The translations under genes were made by a program, and so were the position numbers. A stretch of 64,000 nucleotides of DNA from assembly GCA_031308135.1 (NCBI GenBank), contig JAHLJT010004567.1, positions 33,484,213 through 33,548,212 on the forward strand, read 5' to 3'. This document shows positions 1-12,720 of this stretch, piece after piece. Position 1 is the first letter of the stretch; every line of letters begins with the position of its first letter. Under the pieces are notes generated by a model. It was not told where the DNA came from, ran no database searches, and saw only the letters and a program-made list of their open reading frames with translations. The DNA comes from Acheta domesticus (taxonomy: Eukaryota; Arthropoda; Insecta; Orthoptera; Gryllidae).

Positions 1-495
1 AATAGAAATCATTTACTTGTTAAATAATGATTTAAAAAGGCACAATAGTTTGCAGGAAGAATACGTTGAAGCCGTGTTTGAAATACGATGCTCTCCAAAG
101 GGAGCATTCGATACGCTGCAGAGAGAGAGGCTGGTGAAAAGGAAAAGGGGGTTGTGGTTTACGGCATAACTGATGAACATCTACAGCTAAAATCTAAAGA
201 TTTTTCTACATTTTATAGAAAAAATTGTCGTATATCCAACGATTTGTTAATTTAGAACGCTTTAGCCACGTAACCAGCATTTAACGATAAAAATTCCAAA
301 TACATGTTACTAGCTCCAACAATGGCTCGCGCCCGATCGGCATTTCAAAGAGCGCGCATGATTTCGGGCTATAATGGGTTAATATAATTCGTAATATCAT
401 TTCTTTCATTTAAATGACGAATTAAAGAAGCACAATAGTTTGCAGGGAGCATAAGTTGAAGTCGCTTTGGAAATTCGATGGTCGCCAGAAGGCTC
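1..495. repeat. Direct repeat pair, 390-bp offset
   Basis: Positions 1-105 and 391-495 are diverged copies of the same AT-rich sequence. Both contain the core GCACAATAGTTTGCAGG (starting at 40 and 430) followed by a similar stretch containing GTTGAAG. The spacer holds no recognisable gene. This could be the edge of a satellite with a period near 390 bp or a dispersed repeat duplicated locally; only two units are visible. Confidence 0.65.
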
Positions 496-564
496 CTCGA
501 GGGCGCGGGGCTCGAACCGCAGGGCTTGGCGCGCGGCCAAGGGGGCGTGGCGGTGCGGGCGCCC

Positions 565-631
<67 letters not shown>

Positions 632-632
632 A
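565..632. repeat. (GGC)n trinucleotide microsatellite
   Basis: About 22 uninterrupted GGC units. It reads as poly-Gly, poly-Ala or poly-Arg depending on frame, which explains the open frames on both strands. Nothing beyond the repeat supports a coding exon. Confidence 0.95.
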
Positions 633-639
633 GTCGATA

Positions 640-1122
640 GCGCCGGAGACGCACGCAGGCAGTCGGGCTGATAGAGGAGACGGATGTAACGGCGCGCTGG
701 GGGAGGGGAAACAGAAGTGGAGCGGGATGGAATTCGCTGAAGGAGTGTGGGAAGATAGAGAAGGTGGAGGAAGACGGACGTCGTAGAGGCCGAGGGTTCG
801 GGAATGTTGAAATGATGTATTTCGATGAAGATGGAGACACGACATCGGAAGGTGTTACGAAGAGAACAGGGGAAAACGAAAGAACAATGTTGAGAGGGAA
901 AGAAAAGACACAGTATGCAAAATGAACGAGAGAGAATGACAGGGAAGAAATGTAAATAACTAGCGGAAAAGGCGACGTTTTGGAGAAGTTGAGTGTGTAG
1001 CAGCGGATGTCGAGAAGAATGCAGAAGTTGGGAAACGCTGCTAATGTGAAGAAGATTGAGACATAGAGGAAAGAAGAATGTTAAGAGTGGGGAGGCTGAG
1101 GCCTCAGTTTGTATGTGTGTGT

Positions 1123-1156
<34 letters not shown>

Positions 1157-1525
1157 AAGAGAGCCAGGGAGAAGGGGAGGTAGAGTGGGAAGGAGCCAGA
1201 GTGAAGAGGGGCGGGAGAGGGGAAGGTGGGGGAGAGGGAATGAAAGGGAGCACACAATTAGAAAACAGACGAAACATGAAACAGATGAACAAAGCAGTCA
1301 AAAAAGTAAGAGCGGGAAATAACCCTAGAATGAAAGAAGGTAACAGACGGACAGGAAAGAAGAATCGAGGGGAAGACGACTATAATTGGCATGGTAGCAA
1401 CACCAGTGACAGTGGAGGTAAAGAAGACAGAACAAATATGAAGCAGACAGAGCCTGCTCGTGGAACGAACGACAAGCAAAGGAGAGCAGTGGGGAGAAGA
1501 ATATCTGAGACAGAGCTGGCTTGCA
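640..1525. other. Purine-rich non-coding stretch with a GA microsatellite
   Basis: The plus strand is strongly purine-rich (many GGAAGA/GAGAGG words) with a pure GA run at 1126-1155. No splice-bounded exon or known motif was seen. Confidence 0.6.
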
Positions 1526-1526
1526 C

Positions 1527-1706
1527 CCGCCGCCGCCGTTGCCGCCGCCGCCGCTGCCGCCCCCGCCGGCCCTACCACCCCCGCCGCCCCCGCCGCCCCC
1601 CGCCGCCCCCGCCGCCCCCGCCGCCCCCGCCGCCCCCGCCGCCCTCCGCTCCCCGTCCCCACGCCGCCACCGCCGCCCCCCGCCACTGCGCCCCCGCCAC
1701 CGCTGC
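1527..1706. repeat. CCG / CCGCCCC simple repeat
   Basis: Runs of CCG followed by a six-base CCGCCC-type repeat (about 1590-1645), then degenerate C-rich sequence. The poly-Pro, poly-Arg and poly-Ala readings of this block come from the repeat. Confidence 0.9.
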
Positions 1707-1789
1707 CTTCCGCGGCAGCCCCAGAAACGAATATTCACGGTCTCTCATAGACACTGCCGCCGCGCCGCGCCGCGCGCTCCGCTAGTCTT

Positions 1790-4130
1790 CTATTCGTGCC
1801 TCGAGCCGTATTTCGTACGAGCGTTTAATTTCCTGCTCCTCAAAAAGCGAAGATTTACTGAAAGGAGTGGAGCGCGTGAGCATCGTTGCTATAATTTTGC
1901 GTCCGCGGGAGGGTTTTTGGCAAAAGATGAGATCTGGCGCGAGTAAACGGACGCCGAGAAAAAGAGTTGAAGACTTCATTAGAACGTCACGGTCTCGCGC
2001 TAGAAATGACGCGAGATGAGGCAATAAATCGAACTGCTTGGGAGAGGAAAAAAGTGCTACGCCAAAAGCTAATTTTTTTCTCATTTTAGTTTATAATGAT
2101 GTTTCTTTATGATGGAGTTTTGAATGCAATCAAAGATGTGAAGATTGCAAAAGAAATGCACATATTGGAACACTTTCTACTATAGAAACTAGTCCTTCCC
2201 AGCACTTCAACTATTCCTGTCAATGATTATGGTTTTATTGTTTTAGAAGCCTGTGGAATGTGACTTATATTTAGAGATGTATATACGAGTATGTGGAGGG
2301 TTGTAATGACAGGCACTATCATGGGCACCTTTACAAATGACGTTCAACGAAAATTATTGGAAATACTCGGCTGAGAGATGACACATTCTTCTCGACACAG
2401 GTCCCCATTTTATCTGCATTAAATTTAAAATCACGATGTGTGACCAGACGACCATTTTTCTTCTCAAACGCGCATTAGATATTTCATTGCTTCTGAAAAA
2501 CAGACGACTTTATCGAATCTTCTGTAACGTGAGGATGATTTTAAGAAAAGAATTTGAGATCTATAAAGTATATCAGATATCTTATTTCGTTAACATTTCA
2601 TTCTCCTTTTCTCACTGAAATATACTCTGTAAATTTCTTTAATTTCATAATCTCAGTTTAATAACATAATAGCGTTTTATGGAAACTTATTCAATAGAGA
2701 ATAACCAAATATGAAGAACTTAGGGATTAACTAACATAATGAACCTGGAGAGACGGTTTCAACATTTGAAAATGCAAGAGAATCGAGGCTACTCTACTCA
2801 ATAAGAAAAATAGTCTAAACCATTATTTCCAGGCTTATCAGTTTTCCAGACATATTTTTATCTTTAAAATTTAATCTCGATAAAAACTGTCTTTAAGAAA
2901 TAATTTACAAAATTTGTTATTCGAAACAGTCTCTTCCACCTTTAATCAATAAAGAACGTATTGGAAAAATGTGAATTGATAACAATGAGGTTCAGGAACT
3001 AAAATATGCGAAACTGACCATATAAACGTCACTTGCAGTGAGGTCAATTATTTCATTTTCCGAACAATGTAAAAATCAAACAGCACTAAAATACCCATTT
3101 GTGTGAATATGTGTGAATATTAAACGGTGACAATCTTCAAAACTGCTCGGTTTCTTGCACACGTAAACAGATCCTCAGAAAATAATGGTCAAGGAGACAA
3201 ATCATGACTGATCGTGGATGTTTGGCGTCTATTGCTATTTCCAATTTTTCTTTCTCATCGGTCCATCGTCTTCTCGGTTTCCTATTACAAGTTCATGCAA
3301 AAGAAAACCGATTCGGAGAAGCATGATTTACAGGCAAACCCAAAGCAACACCAACTCGTTCGCAGCGCACACTTTCCCAACTTTCGGAAGTTGGGCGGAT
3401 CAATTGACCGTTGCAGCACTCGATAACGGGAAGGCATCTATAAGCAGAGATTGTTGTGGAAAGGCTCGCTTTCGAGGAGTGAGCGTTTCCGGAGTTTTGT
3501 GAGAGGAAGAATGGGAGTGTGAGAGGGCGAGGCGGAACAAAAAGAAGGCGAAGATATTTGGAAAATGTTATTTTAGAAAAGAATATTTTCTAGAAAGTGG
3601 AGTGCGGATGAGAGAAAATGTTACAAAAGAAACAGAGAAAGAAAAATATCTGATATTCAGTTGAATTTATTTAATCAATTGAATCAATAAAAGGAAAAAC
3701 ACAAAGTGAATATTTCCTAACGAGTAATGAAGATAAAAAAAATTCTGTGGTGGTAGACAAAGGTGCATGATGCATGGAGCTAACTGTTTTTTTAGATATT
3801 GAAAGAACATTCCAAATAAAGGGGAACATGAATTTCATTGGATAGTTAGAGATAGTATCCAACAAAGTACTTGGTTGGCTGAGGAAAGTGTTAAATATTG
3901 GTTTGTTGAGAAATAAGTGACATTATTTGGGACAAGAATAATAAAGTTTAGTAGGTAAGATTTTACGAAGTACGATTAATTTGGAGCTTAGAGGGAGTAA
4001 CATTACTTGTTAGGGACAGTGAAGGCTGTGCAAAAGGCATAAAGTGAGAACAGGACAGGGTATATGGGCTCTGGGCGGTTTTGGGAGCGTCTTAGATATG
4101 TATCGTAGAGCGGGGCCGATCTAAGGGTGA
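1790..4130. other. AT-rich sequence, nothing recognised
   Basis: Mostly AT-rich unique-looking sequence. The longest open frames are under 100 codons and show no family resemblance. No tRNA, transposon terminus or coding exon could be supported. Confidence 0.6.
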
Positions 4131-4239
4131 GGAGTACACACCGCCTTAAGGAAGGTTGGCTGCGAAACGGTCAGAGGGTGGGGAGGGGCCTTGAGGCGAA
4201 GGGTGGGGGTTGGGGTGACTGTGGAGGGCAATGCGTGGC

Positions 4240-4639
4240 TTAGCGCGGCGGCGACGGAGGCGGCGAAGGTGGTGGAATCAGCAGCGGAGGTAGTGGCGGA
4301 AGCGGCGGAAAAGGTGGTGGTAGTGGGGGAGGCGGCGGCGGCGGACGCGGGGGCGGAGGCGACGGCGGAAGCGGTGGCGGAGGCGGTGGTGGAGGTGGCG
4401 GCGGTGGCGGCGGCGGCGGCGGAGGCGGTGGCGGAAGAGGTGGCGGCGGAGGTGGCGGCGGAGGCGGCGGCGGAACAGGTGGCGGCGGAGGTGGCGATGG
4501 AGGCGGCGGAGGCTGCGGAAGTGGTGGTGGCGGAGGCGGTGACAAGAGGCGGCGGCGGAAGCGGCGGCGGAGGCGGCGGCGGAGACGGCGGCGGAGGAGA
4601 TGGCAGCGGAGGCGGCGGTGGAGGAGGTGGCAGCGGCGG

Positions 4640-4671
<32 letters not shown>

Positions 4672-4690
4672 GCGGAGTCGTTGGCGGAGG
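4240..4690. repeat. Degenerate GGCGGN simple repeat
   Basis: A 450-bp block built from GGC, GGA and GGT triplets on the plus strand. It is open in several frames on both strands (Gly/Ala-rich or Pro/Ser-rich), as expected for sequence lacking TA dinucleotides. It is read as a simple repeat and not a gene. Confidence 0.9.
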
Positions 4691-4829
4691 CGAAAGCAGG
4701 CGAGTGGCAGCGGGGCGCGAGCGAGCCGCGGAGAACAGAGCCCACAAAAGGCCCCGCGCACCTTTGTACGCTCCGATTGCGTGTGCGTCGGGGCGCGGAG
4801 GCGCCGCTCATTCTGCCGCCTGCTCGAGG

Positions 4830-5510
4830 AGCCCTCCCCCGCCACGCCACGCCACGCCACCCAGCGCCTCCGCTTCGCCCCCCATCGCCGCCACGCTTCT
4901 TCCAGTCCCGGCCCTCCCGGAACCCCCGTCTCCACCTCCGCTCTCGCTCAGTCTACGCACCGACCACGCTTCTACCACGCCCCGCCCTCTTCCTTTCCCA
5001 CCACACCAGGACCCCTTCCCCCCCTTGCACCGAATCGCTCCCAAATCGCTGCGCCCTCCCCCGGGCCTGCGCCGCCCCTTCCCCGATGCTTCCACCACCA
5101 CGATACCGAACCCACTCAGAACGCGCTCTATCTCCACTGCAATCTCCCCCATCCCCACTCGTCCTGCTCGTCTCCGCTCGCCCAGACCGTCTCCTATCGT
5201 CCCCGCTCGTCTCCGCTCGTCCCCGATCGTTACCGCTCGGCCCGCTCGTCTCCGTTCGTCCCCACTCGTTACCGCTCGTCTCCGCTGTCTCCGCTCGTTC
5301 CCTCTCGTTCCCGCTCGTCCACGCTCGTCACCGCTCACCCTGCTCGTCTCCGCTCACCCCGCTCGTCTCCGCTCGTCTCCGCTCGTCCCCACTCGTCCCC
5401 ACTCGTCTCCGCTCATCACCGTAGGTATCCGCTCTTCCCCGCTTGTCTCTGCCCATCTCCGTTCGTCTCCGCTCGTTCCCGCCGGGCCTTGTCAAACCCC
5501 AACCATCCCT
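4830..5510. repeat. C/T-rich block with a decamer minisatellite
   Basis: C-rich sequence that becomes a tandem array at about 5150-5480 with the ten-base unit CTCGTCTCCG or CTCGTCCCCG, in roughly 30 variable units. The Ser-Ser-Pro-Leu-Val and Arg-Ser-type readings are translations of the unit. Confidence 0.85.
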
Positions 5511-6383
5511 GCCCCCTCTCTGTTCTAACTGCTCTCCGGTCTCTGTCATCATCGCGCCTAGCCTTATGAAGTGCACACGCGTTCTGCAGCCACAGTTCTC
5601 GTTCGATCGTCTTCCTCTATTTGCCTGTTCCGATTCATGCTTCTAACACCGTTCCTAATTCATTCCTATTTTCTGATAGCTTGACCAAACCTTAATAAGT
5701 TTAACATTCGTAGATAAATTAGAATGACCAATGTCGGGGTTTCTCTTTAATAATTTTACGCATTCAAACTGTCTAGGAATAATTTTCCTGGAATGTCATT
5801 GTAGCTAACTGATACTCGTGTAAGGTCATGATCTGATCAATTTGGAGACCGATTTAAGGTACAAACGAGCATAACGAGTCGAAACTACATTTATAACCAA
5901 CAATTAGCAATTTACCGCTATAAAATTCCCGATTAACAGATTGTACTGTGGGAGTCTCTTCGATAAAAGGGAAGCATTTTCACTCGAGTTTCCGCCTTTC
6001 TCTCTACCTCTTAATAGTCGTCGCTCTCCCTTTCGCTCCCCTCTCTTCTGTGAGGAAGTCAGCGCTACTCCTCGACCTTGAATCCCCGTGAGCGTGGTCT
6101 TCCGCCTTCGCGAAATCCGCAGCCGCGTCTCCCCAGACGCCGCGTCCCGCCCTCGCCGCCACGCCAAGATGGCGCCGGTTGTATACACGGAGCCAGCGCG
6201 GTCTGCGGAAGTAATTTCCAGGCTCCTTATTAAATGGAAGCATTCAGCATGGCTCCCTTTTATGTCGGCCGGGCTCTTATCGGCCGCGGACGGGAACATT
6301 TCATCCGCCTCGCCTCACCTCTCCGCCACACGGCGCCACCGTCGCGGCCCGCCCTCTCTGCGCTTGCGTCGCCTCTGCCCTTA
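5511..6383. other. Unique-looking sequence, no gene seen
   Basis: AT-rich to 6050, then more GC-rich near 6050-6350. No conserved domain, transposon end or RNA gene was recognised. Confidence 0.5.
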
Positions 6384-6815
6384 TCGTGCCCTCCAATTGC
6401 CCTCCGTCCGGTCGTTCCACACCGCTCTCTTCTGGCTCTTGCCCCGCCTGCTGTTCGCTCGCACCGCTTCTACCCTTCTCGTGCCCTCCAATTGCCTTCC
6501 ATCCGGTCGTCCCATAACCTCCTTCTCCTGGCTCTCTCTTCGCTCTCTTACCGCCCCCGCTCTCAGCTCGCACCGCTTCTGCCCGTCTCATGCCCTCCAA
6601 TTGCCCTCCCTCCGGTCGTTCCACACGCTCTCTTCTGGCACTCGTCCCACCCCTTCTTCGCTCGCACCGCTTCTGCCCCTCTCGTGCCCTCCAATTGCCC
6701 TCCCTCCAGTCGTCCCACAACCGCCTTCTCCTGACTCTCTCTCCGCTCTCTTGCCTCGTCCGCTCTCCGCTCGCACCGCTTGTGCCCCTCTCGTGCCCTC
6801 CCTCCTGACATTCCT
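6384..6815. repeat. Minisatellite with alternating 95/109-bp units
   Basis: The marker TCGTGCCCTCCAATTGCC recurs, with small changes, at 6384, 6479, 6588, 6682 and 6791. Spacings alternate 95, 109, 94 and 109 bp, so the array is a two-member higher-order repeat of about 203-204 bp. The unit is pyrimidine-rich, which keeps frames open on both strands. Confidence 0.85.
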
Positions 6816-6829
6816 CGTCGCTGACTACT

Positions 6830-7780
6830 AGAATGCCTGTCGCCATTTCCTTTAACTCCTGTGATCTTTCTTGAATATCTTCATTTCTCTGGAATTTCTC
6901 TCCGTCCTAACTGAAATTCTCTTTTCCGTCTCCAAAATATTTCCCTACTCCTTTGAAATCTGCCTTCTATTTTTTTTCATTCTTTCTCCCGAAATACCCC
7001 TCTGCTTTTGAGAGTCCCTTCTCCCATTGAACTCCTAAAACATCGAGTAACCCTCAAAGTTCTCCAACCTTGTTAAGAATCCTCCTCTCCTTCTACCAAA
7101 GGTCCCTGCAGTATCCAGAGTTCCTGGCAATTCTCTCCGTCCTCAAGTTCTCCATTGACTCTTCCTCTCCCATTCCGCCTCCACCCACCGTTGAAGTCTC
7201 TGTTACCACCAGCGCTCCCACCGCCTGTGGCATCATTCCCGCCTCCTCGCCGAAGCGGCAGCCTCCGGGGCCCGGGGGGCAGCACCTAATGGTTCTCGAA
7301 GTCGGGAATGAGATCGGAGATAAGCGAAAAAGGGTACGTTTGCAGGAGCGAGGGAAAAGGGAGGAAATGAAGAGCTCCATTACTGTCGTCACAATTTGCG
7401 TGCGGGGCAATGGCGCGGGGCGGTGGACGAGCTGGACGGCGCCCAGGCGGTGGGCCGGGCGCGTGGGTGGGTGGGTGAGGGGGGTGTGGGGGGGGGAGGC
7501 GTTGCGGTCGCGCGGAAACGGACGGCCGGGTGTGCGCGACGGTCCCCGCCCGACCGCCGCCGCCGCCGCCGCGGTCGGCTCTTCGCCGCACCACCGCCGC
7601 GCCGCGTCGGGTCCGCGCTTTGCCTTGCCGCCTCTCGTCCGCTCGTCAACCTGCCCAATCCCGCCTTATCTTAGTCATCTTCTGTCCGTGGCTGTTCTGC
7701 ATCACGGAAACATCCCCCGCTCGCTCGCTCTTCGCTTCTGTTTGTTTCCCTTTTCTATCCGTTTCCCACATTTCCGGACC
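6830..7780. other. Non-coding, GC-rich patch at about 7250-7670
   Basis: Pyrimidine-rich sequence, then a CpG-rich patch with G-run and CCG-run tracts. Open frames here are compositional. No exon is supported. Confidence 0.5.
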
Positions 7781-8167
7781 GGGAGAGGTGGCTCAGAGCA
7801 TCGACTAATGTCACTGCAGTGGCTCTGATCGGAAGGTCCTAGATTCAATTCACGACGGTGGTAGAATTTTGGACACTAACCAGATACCTAGGCCGAGTTT
7901 TGTCGCTTTCTGTGGGAGATTCCTAGCACTCGGGCGCTCTGATCGGTAGGTTTCCGTGGTTTCTCCGATGAATACCAGGTAGAGCAGTACACTAATAATC
8001 AGGCCGTGGACCGCATGCGATCTTTCCTTCCCATTCCTTGTCCTTACCTCACCCCTACTCCACCATACATACACACGTACATGCTCTACACTACCACACA
8101 TGCCGGGAGACCGGTCGGAAGCTTAGAGCTTGTCCCTACTGGAGCGGTGCCCGGCTGGTGGGAAACA
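7781..8167 (+). mobile_element. tRNA-derived SINE, head and body
   Basis: The head contains an RNA polymerase III A-box-like sequence (TGGCTCAGAGC, 7789-7799) and a B-box-like sequence (AGATTCAATTC, 7841-7851) at the usual tRNA spacing. The body is shared with other copies in this window: the segment with GATCGGTAGGTTTCCGTGG near 7940 and a CA-rich stretch before 8100. The 3' tail of the family (ATCAATCAAT-type) is missing, so this copy is 3'-truncated or diverged. It has the best-preserved SINE head in the window. What I infer is a tRNA-derived SINE; which tRNA it came from is not clear. Confidence 0.85.
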
Positions 8168-11100
8168 CTGTGACCGTCCAGCCTGAGCCGGCTGGAGCTA
8201 CACATTCCTCGGAATGTTTAAACGCTTTTCGTTCAAAGGGCAAATCACGCCGAGAGTTTGCACCGCGCGACGCAGTGCCGGAGCGTGGCAAGAGAGGAAA
8301 GAGGCACTGATTTTGACGCGAAGGGGCGCGACGATGGGAGTTGTGAGGGGAAATGTAGGGGTATCTTGCAGCTTGCTCCTCGCAACATTCCCGTCGCTCT
8401 TATTTCCTTGTCCAGCGTTACGTGGAACACTTCATGAAAGGAATGCAGTTATACGTTGAAGCAAAGTTGGAATTGGAGCGATACTATAGCTACAGAAACA
8501 TTAGCTATAGAATAGCTATAGAAACATTAAGAAAAGCTCACAGAGGTATTTATTTAATTATTTGTAAAACAGTTTGAGAGGGCAAAAGAGAAAACCTATT
8601 CTTGTAACTTATATAGTACTGATGGCCAATATTACGTTACAGCTTTTGTGTTAAAAGTTTGTATTAAGAAATAATTACTGGTTCGGGTCACAATCCAAGT
8701 ATGCCTCTGAAACAATTTCGGCGTTTCCTATCTACATTGCTGACGAATTTCCTAGGCACATGGTCGGAGGAATGTAACGACAATTCTGAGGCGTTCTGCA
8801 GTATGGAGAATCTACAGCGCGGGATCCCGTTACTCCATGTTCATCAGAGCTGTTTCAAGGAAACAACGATTCTGCCAAAGTAAGACTGTTGCAACAATTT
8901 TATAATCAGTGAAGAAACCAGTAAAGAACAGTTTCGTGAAAGCCATGTTAGTTTCGCAATTAAGGTGTGTTTAAATTCAACAATTCCAGTTATGTAATAA
9001 AACCGTTATAAAACGTAGTCACTTACTACTTATTATAATCTCTCTGATTTCCATTGCGGTGGCATGGAACCTTCAGTAAAATGAAAGGTAGTCTTGAATT
9101 CAAGGAGAATTACAGATCTTGATGAATACACTATACGGGAAAAACTAAATGATTTTAGTGCAAGTGTAACTTTGAAAATATTGAGGACACAAAAAATCTA
9201 CATTTTGGCCAACTATTTATAAACAAATAGAGAAAAAATATTTAAAAATTATTTGATCTCTTAAAGCAAAAATAAATGAAAAGTACAAGGGAAAACAAAA
9301 TTAACAGAAAGTTCTTCAGTTGTTTTAGGTAGACAGCTACCTTAAGGAAAATCTTAAACATACAGAATTAAGCTATTACTTCACTCACATTTCTCATGCA
9401 CTGTTCGGTAAGTCACGTTCTGATGCAAATGGATTATAAAATATATCTGCCGAACACTGGTGCATGAGCAATTGCATAAGAATCAAGGGCGTGCGTCACA
9501 CTCGTATCGTCTTCAAATAAAGTTTCCCACTACATGTTCATTGGCAAAATATGAACATTTTCAAACCCTCTACATGTTTTAGAAGTTTAAATAATTAATT
9601 CTGAGACATCTGCTACGAGGGACCGAAAAGACTTCCGCAGAAAATGAAAAATGTAGGATTCGATGTTGTAAATGTACAATTATTAATGAAATGTCAACTA
9701 AATGTTATGTTAAGGTCTGGATTCTTGACAAATGAATTTGACTTGTTATAAGGCGCCAGGGGTACTACCTGAGTTTCTATTTTTTTTCCGACAAGAATAA
9801 ATTGATATATGACCCCACTACTCTTGCAGTGAACAAACCTGGTTTTTGGATTGTTTTCTCGAGGTTCTCCCTTTCCCCCTCTCTCTAATTTCACCATCTT
9901 CTCCATCTTCATGCAAATTACTCACCTTGTAATAATCATCAATATCAACACGTCTCATCAAAAAACACCTTACTGAGTAAGGGCGACGACGGCAATATAA
10001 AGATTCTGGTTAAGGAACGTTGTCCTTGTGCTATCAATACAGAAATTCATGCCATTGGATGAATAAATATATAACTAGCGTTCTCCATCCATTTCACTAG
10101 TACAAGAACTGTCGTATGTTAAACCCCATCCTCTTCCTTATCCTTCCATATCCATATTAAGGGGGAAGTTTATTTATTTCAGTTGTTAACGAAACATGTT
10201 TATGCATGTATAAAGGTAAATTACAATGAACTTCCAGAATATGAAATATAAACCAAAACATTGCAACTCATATTTTAAAAAATGTCAATCAAGATTTATT
10301 TTGTATTATAGACAGATATTCTTTAAACAATTCACAATACTTCCTTAAAAACAAAAATTGAAAATGTTTTCCGTTTACCTTCGTACAAAAATATCAGGGA
10401 AGTTTACACTTGAGAAAACTATATAAATTTGTCCACGTAAATATACAGAATCTGACGAGTACAACCTCACTCTTTGGAATGTTTGAAATTGTAATTGTAA
10501 CACAATTAAGTATCGAAAATCGCCGAAACAGAAAAAGTGTAATGGAATGCAAAAAAGATCCTATCCTATGGAATACGGTGTGAGTAACGTTTCTTTGAGT
10601 CCTTAGACCTCAAAATTCCAGGTTTTAAGACCCTAGATCCCTTCTTTTCGGCGTTATACAGGTAATTTTGTAGATTTAAACAACGCTACACGAGTGTTAC
10701 GGGTTACATTAGAAATGGATATGTACATGCTTTTTTTTCAAAAAATCCCCCATATTTTTAAAGATAAAGTGCAATTCAACACGTCTTTAAGACATTCTCT
10801 TTCTTTAAATACCTCATTTATAAATAATGGTCGCGTGTGAGAGCAGCAAAAATTTTCAATACATTCAAAAATCATATTACATTCAACAATTTTTATAGAC
10901 TTTGAGAAGCAGTTAACTAATTTTTCTTTGTTTCCATGAATTTAAGACGATTCACAATTTCCTGAGGCGGTGGATGGTTTTGTGTCACGAAATTTGTCGG
11001 ATTCATATAATGAAATTATCTCAGATTTTTGTTGGATTCTACCAAAGATTTCCTATTACACTGATTCTCCCTAAATTTTTCACAGCTAACATTTTAAATT

Positions 11101-12169
11101 GTATGTTAAAATATTAGAGAAAAGAAAATTAAAATCTGATTGATGTATGTATTCACCGTAATTGAAACTAATTATCAATTTCAGGAAATTACTCAGTAAC
11201 GAATACCCAGAATATAAAAATTCTCAAGTGCGGAAAAGTCATCAGACATTTCATGGACTTTCACGTAAGTAAATTGTTTAGTGGATAAACATAACGCACG
11301 AGAGTTGATTTTAGATTGCAAAATAAACAATGTATTCTACTAAGTAAATATATTTTGGTTGTTGGTTAGAAACACAAATGTGAGACGCGTATACACAATT
11401 CAGTCCTTGCAGTGCTAAATAAAATTTAAAATTTTTATTATATTTATTTTATTCGTAGCAGTGGTGAAAATTTCCGGAATTGAAATGCGCATTTTGCTGC
11501 ATAATTATACACTTCTGTATTTTTCATATCTCCGCGGAAGTTCCCCCTCAAATTTCTCTTAGCGCACCCGCTCTACCGCGGTGTCAGGTAAAAGAAACGA
11601 CGAGCAATGAATTCGCGCTTCATGAAGCGAAAAATTGATTGGTCTAGAAAACCTGAGAAGAATGTTTACATCTGAATATACGTTAAAATAACAATTAACT
11701 GTATCAAACGTGTTACCCGAGAAATCAAAATACTTTTATGAAAACAATACGAATATTTAGGAAAATTATAGAAAAGTGCAGCTAGATGCAAAAATTTTAC
11801 TTGCATATTATTTTAATGATATAACAAAATGACACTAAGGAGTTATTTTTGTGTACTAAATATACAGTAAAAGAAAGAGTTAAAGAAAAAGCTGATATCT
11901 CGAAGCAAGTACATATGTATTTACCAAACGTCAACGTTGCATGAATATTACTTATCCGAAATTGAATACTGCCTTAACCTCGGCGGGAATAAATAATTGT
12001 TGTTGTACAGAAAAAGTGTGGTTTAGGCTGTAGTTTTATCACGTTAAAAACAATAAAATATAGTATTTTTAAATAATTGTTGTTCTAAAAACTTACATAC
12101 ATGGTATAAATTGAAGGAAGAACTATTACAGAAAATGTAATTCTGACACATTTCTGGACGTAACTAGTG
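8168..12169. other. Long AT-rich tract, no gene seen
   Basis: Four kilobases of AT-rich sequence. An inverted pair (TCATGCACTGTTCGG at 9394-9408 against 9450-9467) forms a small hairpin; part of the flank around 9520-9590 resembles 32870-32920. Open frames are short. No exon, RNA gene or complete element is supported. Confidence 0.55.
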
Positions 12170-12720
12170 GGGCCAAAACAGCACGTACTTTATCATCCGT
12201 ACTCTCACGCAAAATTACGCGAAAAGTATACAAATGTTCGAAACATTTTACATGACCTTATTTCAAAATCTTTACGGAACAGATTCCATTAAGGGGAAAA
12301 CTCTGTCTTCATAATTACAGTTGTAGGAAGACGCCGAAAATTTTTGAATTTTTGCAAGTATCAAAAATTCAGTTTTCAATGAAAATGAGACCGGCACCAT
12401 TATCTTAAACGTTTTTCACACTATTTAACAAGAAAATTGAATAAAAAACGATGGATCCATTGCTTGTGAAAACTTTTGAAACGTCTCAGAGCCTTCATGT
12501 GTAGTACCCCCAAAATTAAAATATCGGTATCAAATTCAAGAGTTCGCAACATCAGCCAGATCCATAGGGGAATATTAATTTTAGAGCAAATCGGCTGAAC
12601 GGTTTAGCAGCTAGCGTTGCTCGCAGACGGACAGACGGTCGGATGAACGTATGATCAGACATTGTTTCCGTCAATCGATTTTTAGGTATTAAAGCCCCAC
12701 AAAAGATGAATTCTGGCTAC
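12170..12720 (+). mobile_element. LINE 3'-end-like dispersed repeat
   Basis: About 12170-12390 matches 62645-62840 (shared words include ACAGCACGTACTTT and CATGACCTTATTTCA), so it is a dispersed repeat. Further on, the segment near 12595-12650 (ATCGGCTGAACGGTTTAGCA, then CAGACGGACAGACGG) has the form often seen in the 3' untranslated end of RTE-type LINEs of insects. That resemblance is from general knowledge; no reverse-transcriptase coding sequence is present here. Confidence 0.5.

Noticed and set aside
150..175. CTGATGA word near 157
   Set aside because: No partner GAAA with a closing stem II; chance occurrence.
4191..5569. Open frames up to 445 codons over the GGC and CTCGTCTCCG blocks
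   Set aside because: Low-complexity Ala/Val/Gly and Ser/Pro/Arg translations that follow the DNA repeat; open in several frames at once.
8835..8860. Hammerhead-like words TCATCAG and GTTTC
   Set aside because: Order and spacing do not fit any hammerhead type; no stem II.
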